A stretch of DNA of 64,000 nucleotides from RHKX01 sp963745755 (GCA_963745755.1 CAVUYP010000001.1:2604001-2668000), one strand, 5' to 3'; shown: positions 26,741 through 35,602, counted from the first letter of the stretch. A program made the numbers and translations. The notes: a model not told the origin generated them from the sequence alone.

Positions 26741-27643
26741 TCAGGGCAGCCAGTCGTGTTCGTTTTCGTCTCCGGCGGGCCGCTGGACCGGGAAGTCGGC
26801 CGTCATCCCGCGCAGCGTTCCGGTGTCGTGGAGCTCGTAGCGGAGCGCGTTGATGACCGCCCCCGACAGCAGCCCGAGCGCCAGCGCGTAGAACCAGATC
26901 AGCGCGATCAGCACGAAGCTGACGATCCGCCCGAACTCGCCGATCGTCGAGACGTTGACCAGGTAGAGGGGGAAGATCGAGTTGGCGATCCCGCCGGCGA
27001 CCGCCATGAACACCGCCCCCGGCCAGACCGCCCGCCAGGGCAGATGGCCCTTCGGGACCGCCCAGTAGATCAGGCAGAGGATCAGGAAGCTGATCACCAA
27101 CCCGCCGGCGATGACCATCACGTTGAGCAGCCAGTCGACCCGCGACAGGCCCAGCGGCAGGTCCTCGACGCCGGATACGAGCAGGCTCTCCATGGCCGGG
27201 ACGGCGACGCTCGCCGCCAGGAAGAACGCGACGACCGCGAGCATGATCAGCGAGAACCGCTTCTGGGCCAGCCAGCCGCGGCACTCGACGTGGTAGATCC
27301 GGCAGAAGGCGGTGTCCATCGCCCCCCAGAACGAGGCGCCGATCCAGAGCCCGGCGACGATCGCGACGATCCCGATCTCGGTCGAGTTCGATTGCAGCTG
27401 ATCGAGGGTCGAGCGCAGGGTGTCCTGCTCGGTCGACGGAAACAGCTCGCCGAGGTCGCGCAGGATCGTCGCCTGGACGTCGGGGCTCTGCAGCAGCTTG
27501 CCGGTGATGAACAGCAACAGCAGCGCGAACGGAAACACCGAGAGCATCAGGTTGTAGGCGACCATCGCCGCCATCCCGGTGATGTTCTCCTCGTAGGCGC
27601 GCCGCCAGAAGGCGGTGATCGATCGGTTGGTCCGCTGCCTCAA
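26741..27643 (-). CDS. YihY/BrkB-family membrane protein
   Basis: 300 residues with about six membrane helices (NLMLSVFPFALLLLFITGK, IGIVAIVAGLWIGASFWGAM, VISFLILCLIYWAVP, SFVLIALIWFYALALGLLSG). The N-terminal AYEENITGMAAMVAYNLMLS is the family's conserved entry. Once called ribonuclease BN by mistake; the true function is unknown, and some members are linked to envelope traits. Its start overlaps the end of the small upstream gene, so they form an operon. Confidence 0.88.
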   Translation of the reverse strand: MRQRTNRSITAFWRRAYEENITGMAAMVAYNLMLSVFPFALLLLFITGKLLQSPDVQATILRDLGELFPSTEQDTLRSTLDQLQSNSTEIGIVAIVAGLWIGASFWGAMDTAFCRIYHVECRGWLAQKRFSLIMLAVVAFFLAASVAVPAMESLLVSGVEDLPLGLSRVDWLLNVMVIAGGLVISFLILCLIYWAVPKGHLPWRAVWPGAVFMAVAGGIANSIFPLYLVNVSTIGEFGRIVSFVLIALIWFYALALGLLSGAVINALRYELHDTGTLRGMTADFPVQRPAGDENEHDWLP

Positions 27644-28014
27644 CGCCGCTCGACGGCATCCCGCAGCGCCGCTGCGGCGCGGCCGGCGATTCGCAGGCCG
27701 AGCGATGCCGCGCCGCCGGCAGCAGCGATGCCGCCGCGGGCCAGGCTCTCGAGGTCGGCGACGTGGGAATGCTCCGACGCCGCTGCGGGCGGATTCGCGC
27801 CCGCCGCCGGGGCGGGCTCCGCCTCGGCCCCGCCGGCTGCGGAGTCGGCGTCGGGGGCGGCTGCCGGCTTCGCCTCGGCGCGGCGCGGGCTGCGCACCGA
27901 GGGCCGCTTCCGCGGCAGGTTGCCGAGGACGCCCGCCTGCGCCGGCGGCTCCGGGTCGGCGGCCTCCCCGCCGGTTGCGGGGTCGCCGTCGGAGTCTCTG
28001 TCGATGCCGCTCAT
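27640..28014 (-). CDS. Low-complexity Ala/Pro-rich protein
   Basis: 124 residues. The first ~85 are disordered and rich in Ala, Pro, Glu and Asp; the end has an amphipathic or membrane-associated helix (LARGGIAAAGGAASLGLRIA). No known domain. It overlaps the YihY gene by four bases, supporting that it is a real gene rather than a GC artefact. A helper of the membrane protein is possible but unproven. Confidence 0.5.
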   Translation of the reverse strand: MSGIDRDSDGDPATGGEAADPEPPAQAGVLGNLPRKRPSVRSPRRAEAKPAAAPDADSAAGGAEAEPAPAAGANPPAAASEHSHVADLESLARGGIAAAGGAASLGLRIAGRAAAALRDAVERR

Positions 28015-28372
28015 GGGGCTATTTCACCGTGTTTGGAGGATGAACGCACAGCCGGACCGCAACTACCCGCAATCTCGCGCGTTATTCGGGGAGTAACCGG
28101 GTATCGGTTGCGGTGTAGCGGACCTTGGATCGATCGACAATCCGGCCGAATTCGGCTTGACTTCAGAAAGTAAAGTACATACAATGCCCCTTCGCGGGGT
28201 TGCGCCTGACGCCGGCGGAACATGCGAACGCGGCAAATGACCGGACAGCGGGTCCGTCATTTTGCGGCCGCGGCTCATTCCGAGAGCATCGGCGCCCGAT
28301 GAATTCAGACCGGGCCCATGCGGCGCAGGGACCCCAAGCACGAACCCACAGAACGGAGCAAGAGGACGCGGA
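28015..28372. other. Gene-free upstream region of rpoD
   Basis: 358 bases between the divergent small gene and rpoD. It is visibly less GC-rich than its surroundings. It holds the sigma-70 promoter at 28157-28185 and a leader of roughly 180 bases. Two small hairpins (for example CCCCTTCGCGGGG just after the -10) may shape the leader. No coding sequence is convincing. Confidence 0.6.
28157..28185 (+). promoter_or_regulatory. Consensus-like housekeeping promoter of rpoD
   Basis: TTGACT, 17 bases, then TACAAT: the best -35/-10 pair seen in the window. The expected start is near 28192, giving a leader of about 180 bases before the ATG. This contrasts with the leaderless style of most other genes here. 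Confidence 0.85.
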
Positions 28373-29470
28373 ATGCTTGTAGCTGAGCTTCAGGAACTCG
28401 AAGAGGTAAAGAACCTGCTGAGCAAGGGCCAGCAGGTCGGTGTGCTGACCTTCGGCGAGATCGCTTCCGCGGTCTCCGAGGTCGACGTCGACGAGGGCGA
28501 CATCGAGGAGCTCTATGGGCACCTCGAGCGCTCCGGCATCGAGCTCGTCGAGGACGTCGATCCCGCCCAGACCGCGACGCCCGAGCGCGACGACGGCAAG
28601 CGCGGCAAGCGCCGGGCGAAGACGACGATCGATCTGAAGCCGGACATGACGACCGACTCCCTGCAGCTGTTCCTCAAGGACATCGGCAAGGTCCGTCTGC
28701 TCACCGCCGCCGAGGAGGTCGAGCTGGCGAAGCGGATCGAGCGCGGCGACCTCGCGGCCAAGGAGAAGATGGTCGAGTCGAACCTCCGGCTCGTCGTCTC
28801 GATCGCCAAGAACTACCGCAACCAGGGCCTGCCGTTCCTCGACCTGATCCAGGAGGGAACGCTCGGACTGGTCCGCGCCGCCGAGAAGTTCGACTACCGC
28901 AAGGGCTTCAAGTTCTCGACCTACGCGACCTGGTGGATCCGCCAGGCGATCGCCCGTGCGCTCGCCGACAAGGCGAGGACGATCCGGATCCCGGTCCACG
29001 TCGTCGAGAAGCTGAACAAGATCGGTCGTGCCGAGCGCAAGCTCGTCACCGAGCTGGGCCGCGAGCCGACCCCGGAGGAGATCGCCGACGTCACCGGCAT
29101 CGAGCCCGACGAGGTCGACTCGATCAAGCGTTCCGCTCAGGCGCCGGTCTCGCTCGAGAAGCCGGTCGGCGACGAGGAGGAGTCCGAGTTCGGGCAGTTC
29201 ATCGCCGACGAGAAGGCCGAGTCGCCGTTCGACCGCGCTGCCGATCTGCTCACCAAGGAGGCCCTGCGCGAAGCGCTGGAGAACCTCTCCTACCGTGAGC
29301 GTCGCGTGCTCGAGCTCCGCTACGGGCTCGGTGGGGAACATCCCCGCACCCTCGACGAGGTCGGGCGCACGTTCAACGTGACCCGCGAGCGCATCCGGCA
29401 GATCGAGAACCAGTCGCTGAAGAAGCTGCAGACGCTGGCCGAGGCGCAGAAGCTGCGCGAAGTCGCGTAG
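28373..29470 (+). CDS. rpoD: Primary sigma factor RpoD/SigA
   Basis: 365 residues, the housekeeping sigma factor. Region 1.1-like N-terminus (QGVLTFGEIASAVSEVDVDEG), region 1.2 (DSLQLFLKDIGKVRLLTAAEE), region 2 (NLRLVVSIAKNYRNQGLPFL, FKFSTYATWWIRQAIARAL), region 3 (EKLNKIGRAERKLVTELGRE) and region 4 (ALENLSYRERRVLELRYGL, TFNVTRERIRQIENQSLKKL) are all present. It lacks the long Lys/Ala-rich N-terminal extension of many actinobacterial SigA proteins. AAGAGG lies 7 bases before the ATG. A terminator hairpin follows at 29493. Confidence 0.96.
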   Translation: MLVAELQELEEVKNLLSKGQQVGVLTFGEIASAVSEVDVDEGDIEELYGHLERSGIELVEDVDPAQTATPERDDGKRGKRRAKTTIDLKPDMTTDSLQLFLKDIGKVRLLTAAEEVELAKRIERGDLAAKEKMVESNLRLVVSIAKNYRNQGLPFLDLIQEGTLGLVRAAEKFDYRKGFKFSTYATWWIRQAIARALADKARTIRIPVHVVEKLNKIGRAERKLVTELGREPTPEEIADVTGIEPDEVDSIKRSAQAPVSLEKPVGDEEESEFGQFIADEKAESPFDRAADLLTKEALREALENLSYRERRVLELRYGLGGEHPRTLDEVGRTFNVTRERIRQIENQSLKKLQTLAEAQKLREVA

Positions 29471-29492
29471 CGCTGAAGCCGCCCGGGCGCCC

Positions 29493-29509
29493 GGCCTCGG
29501 CCCGAGGCC
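29493..29509 (+). terminator. Hairpin after rpoD
   Basis: GGCCTCG and CGAGGCC form a 7-base stem with a 3-base loop 22 bases after the rpoD stop. It lies before the zinc-ribbon gene, which has its own leader. Confidence 0.5.
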
Positions 29510-29596
29510 GCCGGAGACGAAGACCGTAGACCTCATAACCGGACGCCGCCACCCGATCTGGCCCGGCGTCCACACGACGAACGGAGCAAGAACAGA

Positions 29597-29959
29597 ATGA
29601 GTACCGCCACAAAGACAAGACCTGCCAAGAGCGATGTCGTGGAGTTCACCTGCGCCCGCTGCGAGGTGACCAGCCGCTGGACCGAGGGCCTCGGGGCCGC
29701 GACGCCCCCGAACTGGGTCAAGGAGAAGGGGCTCTACTACTGCCTCGTCTGCCGTCGTGAGCGGGCCATGGAGCAGGCCGTCGAGAAGGCCGGCGGTAAC
29801 CGTGTCAGCACCGCCGACCGCGCGAAGCTGCGTTCCGCAGCCGTCGTCGACTTCGAGATCGCTCGTGATCCCGATCGCACCGAGGGCGAGATCGCCAAGG
29901 CCGCCCGCGCCTCGATCGGCGCGGTCCGCAAGGCCCGCAAGGGCCGCCGCCCCGAGTAG
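29597..29959 (+). CDS. Small zinc-ribbon protein of unknown function
   Basis: 120 residues. Two CxxC pairs (FTCARCEVTSRW and YYCLVCRRERA, about 18-54) form a likely zinc ribbon. The C-terminal half is basic with a helix-turn-helix feel (TEGEIAKAARASIGAVRKAR), suggesting nucleic acid binding. No named family is recognised. The leader carries GAACGGAGCAAGA (29579-29591), identical to a 13-base stretch before rpoD, and GGAG within it is the ribosome site. Its position next to rpoD could mean a role in transcription, but that is only context. Confidence 0.7.
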   Translation: MSTATKTRPAKSDVVEFTCARCEVTSRWTEGLGAATPPNWVKEKGLYYCLVCRRERAMEQAVEKAGGNRVSTADRAKLRSAAVVDFEIARDPDRTEGEIAKAARASIGAVRKARKGRRPE

Positions 29960-30123
29960 ATCCGACGGGCCGCGAGACCGCGGCTAGGCGTCATCGGCCG
30001 GCTCACGACCGAAGGTCGCAGCGCCGACCTCTTCCTTGAGCCGCGGGCTCGCGACCTCGTCGGATTGACGGGCCGCGCGGACCGCGGCTCAAGCGATCTC
30101 GCTCGGGGCCGATAGTGGAGGCG
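29960..30123. other. Spacer with two similar hairpins
   Basis: 164 bases before pilT. A GACGGGCCGCG...CCGCGGCT unit occurs twice (29966-29985 and 30068-30090), each able to fold as a short GC stem. The first may terminate the zinc-ribbon gene. GATAGT at 30111 stands 7 bases before the pilT ATG. Confidence 0.5.
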
Positions 30124-31275
30124 ATGCCATTCCAGGTCGACGATGCGCTGCGCTACGTGGTCCAGAGCGATGGCTCCGACCTGCACCTCAAGGTCGGGGC
30201 GCCGCCGATGACCCGCGTCCATGGCGCCCTCGGCGCCATCCCCGACGCCGGGCCGCTGACGGCCGACGACACCGAGGAGGCCCTGCGGACGCTGGTCGGA
30301 GCGCTGCCGGCGCGGGCCGAGTTCGACGAGGAGGGGGAGGCCGACTTCTCCTATTCGATCCCGAGCGTGTCCCGCTTCCGGGTCAACGCGTTTCGCCAGC
30401 GCGGCTCGATCTCGATCGTCTGTCGCGCGATCCCGTACCAGATCCGCACCATCGAGGACCTCGGTCTGCCGCCGGCGATCGGCGCCCTCGCCGAGGAGCG
30501 TCGCGGCATCATCCTGCTGACCGGCACGACCGGCTCCGGCAAGTCGACGACGCTGGCGGCGATGATCGACCACATCAACGAGACCCGGGCCGAGCACATC
30601 ATCACGCTCGAGGACCCGATCGAGTACCTGCACTCCGACAAGCGCTCGATCATCAACCAGCGCGAGGTCGGCTCCGACACGAAGAGCTTCGCCCGGGCGA
30701 TGCGGCGGGTCCTCCGCCAGGACCCCGATGTGATCCTGATCGGCGAGATGCGCGACGAGGAGACGGTTCGGACGGCGCTCAGCGCCGCCGAGACGGGCCA
30801 CCTGGTCCTCTCGACGCTGCACACGCTCGACGCGACCGAGACGATCAACCGGATCATCGACTTCTTCCCACCGCACCTGCAGCAGCAGGCCCGGGTGATG
30901 CTCGCCTCGACGCTGCGGGGCGCCGTCTCGCAGCGGCTCGTGCCGACCGTCGACGGGGCCGGGCGCGTCGCCGCCAGCGAGGTGATGATCGTCACCGGGC
31001 GCGTCGAGGACCTGATCCTCAATCCCGAGGAGACCGGCAAGATCAGCCAGGTGATCGCCGAGGGCGACTACTACGGCATGCAGACCTTCGATCAGTCGCT
31101 GCTCACCCATGTCGAGGGGGGCCGGGTCACCGAGCGGGTCGCGATGGACTACGCATCGAGCCCACACGACTTCAAGCTGATGCTGGCGTCGTCGGGGAGG
31201 CGAGCCAGCGACATCTCCCAGCTCGAAGGGACCGAGCCGGCCGATCCGGTCCCGAGTCCGCACTTCACTTCCTGA
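30124..31275 (+). CDS. pilT: Type IV pilus retraction ATPase PilT
   Basis: 383 residues. PilT hydrolyses ATP to retract type IV pili. Visible: N-terminal PAS-like domain (LRYVVQSDGSDLHLKVGAPP), Walker A GTTGSGKSTTLAAM, Asp box ITLEDPIEYLHSDKRS, Walker B VILIGEMRDEETV, His box GHLVLSTLHTLDATETINRI, and the AIRNLIRE-like C-terminal region (EETGKISQVIAEGDYYGMQT). No other pilus gene is nearby, although a prepilin-like anchor occurs at 17393. The ATG at 30124 has GATAGT 7 bases upstream; GTG at 30115 is an alternative start. Confidence 0.92.
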   Translation: MPFQVDDALRYVVQSDGSDLHLKVGAPPMTRVHGALGAIPDAGPLTADDTEEALRTLVGALPARAEFDEEGEADFSYSIPSVSRFRVNAFRQRGSISIVCRAIPYQIRTIEDLGLPPAIGALAEERRGIILLTGTTGSGKSTTLAAMIDHINETRAEHIITLEDPIEYLHSDKRSIINQREVGSDTKSFARAMRRVLRQDPDVILIGEMRDEETVRTALSAAETGHLVLSTLHTLDATETINRIIDFFPPHLQQQARVMLASTLRGAVSQRLVPTVDGAGRVAASEVMIVTGRVEDLILNPEETGKISQVIAEGDYYGMQTFDQSLLTHVEGGRVTERVAMDYASSPHDFKLMLASSGRRASDISQLEGTEPADPVPSPHFTS

Positions 31276-31289
31276 AGTATTGCTATTCT
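31267..31289 (+). promoter_or_regulatory. Operator and -10 region of the hxlR-type gene
   Basis: ACTTCCTGAAGT is an inverted repeat (ACTTC/GAAGT) immediately upstream of the -10-like TATTCT at 31284. The operator would sit over the -35 region, as expected for self-repression. A related TTCCTGAA occurs at 31689, before the next gene. Confidence 0.55.
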
Positions 31290-31334
31290 CTTGAGGAAGG
31301 CGCGCACCGGAACCACCGTGCGCCTACCAGGATC

Positions 31335-31685
31335 ATGGCGACTCCCGACACCGATTGTCCAGTCTGCGCTTGTGCCGAGATCATCTCCGGCAAGTGGACG
31401 CTGCTGGTCATCCGCGACCTCTCGACCGGCAACCGCCGGTTCTGCGAGCTCGAGCGCTCACTCGACGGGATCAGCCCGCGAACGCTCTCGCTGCGGCTGC
31501 GGGCGCTCGAGGAGTGCGGCGTCGTCGAGCGCCACACCTACCCCGAGGTACCGCCCCGGGTCGAGTACGCGTTGACCGAGAAGGGCCGGGCCCTGTCCCC
31601 GCTGATCGACGACATGCGCGAGTACGGTGCCCGCTGGCTGGGCGTCGGCGACAAGGACGGCGACCGCCAGTCCGTCGCGGCCTGA
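31335..31685 (+). CDS. HxlR-family transcriptional regulator
   Basis: 116 residues, a single winged-helix domain of the HxlR family. The family core is CPVCACAEIISGKWTLLVIR, FCELERSLDGISPRTLSLRL, ALEECGVVERHTYPEVPPRV and EYALTEKGRALSPLIDDM. Three cysteines near the N-terminus (CPVCAC) could sense oxidants or electrophiles as in HypR or QorR. The inverted repeat at 31267 and TTCCTGAA after the gene are candidate sites, so it may control itself and the long gene downstream. Confidence 0.88.
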   Translation: MATPDTDCPVCACAEIISGKWTLLVIRDLSTGNRRFCELERSLDGISPRTLSLRLRALEECGVVERHTYPEVPPRVEYALTEKGRALSPLIDDMREYGARWLGVGDKDGDRQSVAA

Positions 31686-31746
31686 CCTCTTCCTGAACGG
31701 AAAGTTGCAGGCAGGAAGGCCGCGAGCGCGGGCGAAGACGGCCCCT
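31686..31746 (+). promoter_or_regulatory. Leader of the following gene with a possible regulator half-site
   Basis: CTTCCTGAACGGAAAG at 31688 repeats the CTTCCTGAA of the hxlR operator. It lies 60 bases before the GTG of the next gene, placing that gene under possible HxlR control. Confidence 0.35.
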
Positions 31747-33564
31747 GTGCGCGACCTTCACCTCAGACATACGCTGACCGCCCTCGCCCGCGACGCCTCC
31801 GAGGTCTTCACCGATCTCGTCGAGGGCGGGCAGGAGATCCCCTACGAGATCGGCGATGCCGGCGATGGCTTCTCGTTCTGCCACTACCAGCCGCTGACGG
31901 CTCGGTTCGTACGCGACAACGCCACCGAGCTGCGTGAGCTCGAGAGCTTCCGCGAAGCGACCGAGACGATGCGGCGGGCCGATGTTGGCGGTCCGTACCT
32001 CGAGGAGGCCGGCATCGCCCCACCCGTCGACGCGATCGAGCGGGCGAACCTGGCGGTCACTTACTTTCTGGCGCGGCTCTGGGATGGTTCCGCCGACTTC
32101 GAGCTCGACGACGAGCGCTTCGCCTCCGCGGTCGCGGAGATCGAGGAGTGCGCCGAGCCGGAGACCGGCGAGGTCGAGGCGATCGTTCCCCTGATCGGCT
32201 TCCAGATGCCCGCCACCCGGCTCGATCTCAGCGGCGCGGCGATCGTCCGTGCCGATGCGGTCGACGTGCCCTCCGATGCGGCACGCGGCGAGCGCCCGGG
32301 CGGGGCCGCCTGGGAGCCGACGTTCTTGATCAGCGCCCGCGTCTCGCTCGACGAGGACGGCGGGCTCGGCGGCGCCGGCGACCGCGTCGCCCGCACCTTC
32401 GAGCGGGTCGCTACCACGCTGCGGCTCTACAAGCCGGGCGGCGTCGGCCTCGGACCGCACGGCTGGGTCCGGGTCGCCGGCGACCGCTGGCGGCGGATCG
32501 CGACCGGGGCCGGCAAGCCCCGGCCGGGCGGCTACCGGCTGACCGAGAGCGACCTCGGCTCCGTCGCCGATCTGTCGAGGACCGTCTCCGTGCATCCGCG
32601 CCGGATCTCCAGGCTGCGGCGCTCGCTGCTGCGCTTCGAGGCCGGTCTCGACCGCCGTGGTGCGGTCGACGCGCTCAACGACCATCTGCTCGCGCTGCGC
32701 TTCCTGCTCGAGGGCGAGGGGCCGGCCGGCGTCGGATTGCCGATGCGCGTCGCGGCCCTGGCCGAGGGCGGCGACGGACGCGAGGGCCGCGGCGACGCCA
32801 AGCAGGTCGTCGAGCAGGCGATCTCACTCGAGCGCGAGCTCTGGAGCGGCGAGCCGACCCGCGGCGAGGGCGGCCCCGGGCCGGCGGAGATCTCCGGCCG
32901 GATCGAGGAGCTGCTGAGGACGATCCTGCGGCGCGGCGTCACCGGCGAGATCGGCAGCGATTTCCGCGCCGCCGCCGATGAGGCGCTGCTGGCCGACGGC
33001 CTGGCATTCGGAGAGGGCTCGCCGACCGAGCTCGGAACCGACACCGAGTGGGACTTCGACGCGATCGAGATCGAATCGATGGCCGCCGAGCCCGAGACCG
33101 GCGAACCCGAGCTCGACCTCGGCTTCGACCGCGACGGCGAGGAGATCGCCGCCTCGCGGATCGCCCCGGAGCCGCAGCCCGCCGCCATCGAACCCGACGC
33201 CGACATCGAGCCCGAGCCCGAGCGCAAGCAGGTCCACATGCCGCTGATCCTGTCCGAGTCCGAGGCCGAGTCCGATGCTGAGATCGAGGACGACGAGACC
33301 CCGACCCGATCCTTCACCTTCCTCGACGAGGAGATCGAGGAGCAGTCCCGCGAGCCCTCGCCGACGGCGACCGGAGCCGGCTGGCTCGACGAGGTCGACG
33401 ACGGGGCGACGATGGACTTCCCGGCCCGGTCGAACCACCTCGGCGAGCTCTCGCGTCCGCCGATGGACCGCGAGGAGGTCAAGGCCCGCGTCGAATACCT
33501 GTTCCCGCGGACCGAGACGAACTGGACCGTCGGCAGTCGCAGCCCGCGCCGCGCCGCCGGCTGA
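31747..33564 (+). CDS. Large acidic protein of unknown function
   Basis: 605 residues from a GTG start. The first ~420 residues look folded, with hydrophobic alternation (FLARLWDGSADFELDDERFA, FERVATTLRLYKPGGVGLGP, SRLRRSLLRFEAGLDRRGAV). The last ~150 are acidic and probably disordered (repeated PEPE, ESEAES, EDDETP), ending in VKARVEYLFPRTETNWTVGS. No membrane helix or signal peptide is visible, so it is probably cytoplasmic. No family is recognised. Its position after an HxlR regulator with a shared motif is the only functional clue. Confidence 0.65.
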   Translation: MRDLHLRHTLTALARDASEVFTDLVEGGQEIPYEIGDAGDGFSFCHYQPLTARFVRDNATELRELESFREATETMRRADVGGPYLEEAGIAPPVDAIERANLAVTYFLARLWDGSADFELDDERFASAVAEIEECAEPETGEVEAIVPLIGFQMPATRLDLSGAAIVRADAVDVPSDAARGERPGGAAWEPTFLISARVSLDEDGGLGGAGDRVARTFERVATTLRLYKPGGVGLGPHGWVRVAGDRWRRIATGAGKPRPGGYRLTESDLGSVADLSRTVSVHPRRISRLRRSLLRFEAGLDRRGAVDALNDHLLALRFLLEGEGPAGVGLPMRVAALAEGGDGREGRGDAKQVVEQAISLERELWSGEPTRGEGGPGPAEISGRIEELLRTILRRGVTGEIGSDFRAAADEALLADGLAFGEGSPTELGTDTEWDFDAIEIESMAAEPETGEPELDLGFDRDGEEIAASRIAPEPQPAAIEPDADIEPEPERKQVHMPLILSESEAESDAEIEDDETPTRSFTFLDEEIEEQSREPSPTATGAGWLDEVDDGATMDFPARSNHLGELSRPPMDREEVKARVEYLFPRTETNWTVGSRSPRRAAG

Positions 33565-33567
33565 CGG

Positions 33568-34677
33568 TCAGCCGGGCTCCTCCGGCATCAGCAGGCGCGC
33601 GAACGCGCGCAGGCCGCCGAGATCGTGGACCTCGTCGCTGAGCTCCGGCACCTCGAAGACCGGCACCCCCGGCGAGCGCGAACGCAGCTCGTCGATGTTG
33701 CGGCGGTCGCGGCCGGCGAGCAGCTGCCGGTCGGCATGGGCGGCGAGCACCCGGCTGACCAGGTCCTCGTCGCCGAGGGCCGTCCCGAGGTCCTCGCGCG
33801 CCGATCCCTCCGTCGTCTTCGTCCCGGTGATCGTGTGGACCCGGTTGACGATCATCGCTCCGAGCGGCAGCTCGGCGGCGGCGAGCTTGCTGCGCAGGTA
33901 CGAAGCCTCCTTGATCGGCTCGCCGGCGGGTCCGGTGACGATCAGGAAGGTGGTTCGCTCGTCGCCGAGCAGCCCCTCGACCCGCTCGGCCCGCTCCCGG
34001 AATCCGCCGAGCAGGCCGGCCATCGCCGAGAAGAACTCGGAGAGGTCGGCGATCAGGTCGCCGCCGGTGACCCGGCGCAGGACCGACGAGACGACCGCAA
34101 AGCCACGTCCGGCGATGCGGGCGCCGAAGCCGGTCGGGCGGATGAACAGCCGCATCGCCCGGCCCTCGACGAACTGGGTCACCCGGCGCGGCGCGTCGAG
34201 GAAGTCGAGCGCGTTGCGCGACGGTGGGGTGTCGAGGACCAGCAGGTCGAAGCCGCCCTGCGAGTCGATCTCGTAGAGCTTCTCCATCGCCATGTACTCC
34301 TGCGAGCCGGCGAGCGCCCCCGAGATCTGCTGGTAGATCCGGTTGTCGAGGATCCGCTGCCGCGCCTGCGCGTCCGGGGAATAGCGGTCGATCACCTCGT
34401 CGAACGTCGCCTTTGCGTCGAGCATCATCGCCCAGAGCTCGCCGCCGCCGTCACCGCCGTCGAGGTCGACGCGGCGCGGCACGTTGCCGAGCTCGGCGAG
34501 GCCGAGCGAGTCGGCGAGCCGCTTGGCGGGATCGATCGTCAGCACCGCGACCTTGAGGCCGTGCTCGGCCATCGCGACCGCGATCGCCGCCGAGGTCGTC
34601 GTCTTGCCGACGCCGCCGGAGCCGGCGCAGATGCAGATCGACCGGCCGGCGAGGATCGTTTCGAGGTGGGCGCTCAT
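33568..34677 (-). CDS. ArsA/Get3-like ATPase, second subunit
   Basis: 369 residues of the anion-transporting ATPase (ArsA/Get3) family. The P-loop is ICAGSGGVGKTTTSAAI; the usual signature lysine is replaced by serine (GSGGVGKT rather than GKGGVGKT). Other motifs are VLTIDPAKRLADSLGLAEL and FDLLVLDTPPSRNALDF. It lacks the duplicated domain of arsenic-resistance ArsA. Actinobacteria carry such genes as pairs (Rv3679/Rv3680 in Mycobacterium), thought to form a heterodimer. The ATG overlaps the TGA of the first subunit (ATGA), so expression is coupled. The loss of signature lysine in only one subunit supports a heterodimer; that is inference. Confidence 0.87.
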   Translation of the reverse strand: MSAHLETILAGRSICICAGSGGVGKTTTSAAIAVAMAEHGLKVAVLTIDPAKRLADSLGLAELGNVPRRVDLDGGDGGGELWAMMLDAKATFDEVIDRYSPDAQARQRILDNRIYQQISGALAGSQEYMAMEKLYEIDSQGGFDLLVLDTPPSRNALDFLDAPRRVTQFVEGRAMRLFIRPTGFGARIAGRGFAVVSSVLRRVTGGDLIADLSEFFSAMAGLLGGFRERAERVEGLLGDERTTFLIVTGPAGEPIKEASYLRSKLAAAELPLGAMIVNRVHTITGTKTTEGSAREDLGTALGDEDLVSRVLAAHADRQLLAGRDRRNIDELRSRSPGVPVFEVPELSDEVHDLGGLRAFARLLMPEEPG

Positions 34678-35602
34678 CCGAGCTCCTCGGCGAGCCGCTC
34701 GAGCTCCGCGGAGCCGAAGCCGGCGCAGAACAGGAACGGCAGCTCGCGGATCGGCACGCCGGTGACGACGCTCGCGCAGGCGGCCGAGCTCGACCCGCTG
34801 CGTCCGTGCCCGCTCCGCCTCGGCGACGGCGGCGTCGAGCGCCGCCGATGGGAGCTGCTCGCGGGCCGCGCGGATCCGGTCCAGCTCGGCCGCCGAGAAG
34901 CGCTCCGGGTAGAGGCCGTTGACGAAGACCTCGTCGAGCGCGACCCCGGCCTCGTCGAGCCCGGCGGCGAGCTCGGCCGACTCGTTGACGGCCATCTCCT
35001 CGGCGGTGGCGACGATTCCCACCCCGGCGGCGTCGGCGTCGGTGATCATCGACTCGATCCGTGCCGCCTGGTCGGCCAGCGGGCCGCCGCGGGCGATCCG
35101 CCGGAAGGTCGCCCGGCGCCTCGAGGAAGCCGATCCCGTGGCCGGTTGCGGGGGCGTCGACGATGACCAGGTCATAGGTGCCGCGCTGGCCCGGGAGCGC
35201 GGCGGTCGTCGAGGGTCAGCTCATAGGCCTTGCCGATCGAGACGACCTCCTGCAGGCCCGGGGTCGCGGCGGCGAGGTAGGCGAAGAGGTTGCTGCGGTA
35301 AAGCAGCGAGGCCATCGCCCGGACCGGCAGCAGGACCTCGAGGTACTCGCGGACCATCTTGTCGGGGTCGATCGAGATCGCCCAGAGGCCGTCGGCGAGC
35401 TCGGTCTCGCGGAAGCCGATCGGCGGCGTGGCCGAACAGCGCCGAGCCCCTGCTCCTGGCTGGCGATCTCGCAGACGATCACGCGCCGGCCGGCCGCCGC
35501 CGCGGCGAGGCCGAGCGCGTACGCGACGGTCGTCTTGCCGACTCCGCCCTTGCCCGTTACGAAGGCGAGCCGCTTGTCGAGCAGGCCGGCGATGGGTCCC
35601 AT
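34674..35602 (-). CDS. ArsA/Get3-like ATPase, first subunit (several apparent frameshifts)
   Basis: About 307 residues after removing five bases (near 34767, 35110, 35189, 35421 and 35440), each with a synonymous reading. The P-loop keeps the signature lysine: FVTGKGGVGKTTVAYALGLA. Further segments are LFGHAAIGFRETELADGLWA, ISIDPDKMVREYLEVLLP, TYDLVIVDAPATGHGIGFLE, FRRIARGGPLADQAARIESM and the end IRELPFLFCAGFGSAELERL. The pattern equals the first member of the mycobacterial pair. It diverges from the 35676 gene across 73 bases. Confidence 0.8.
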
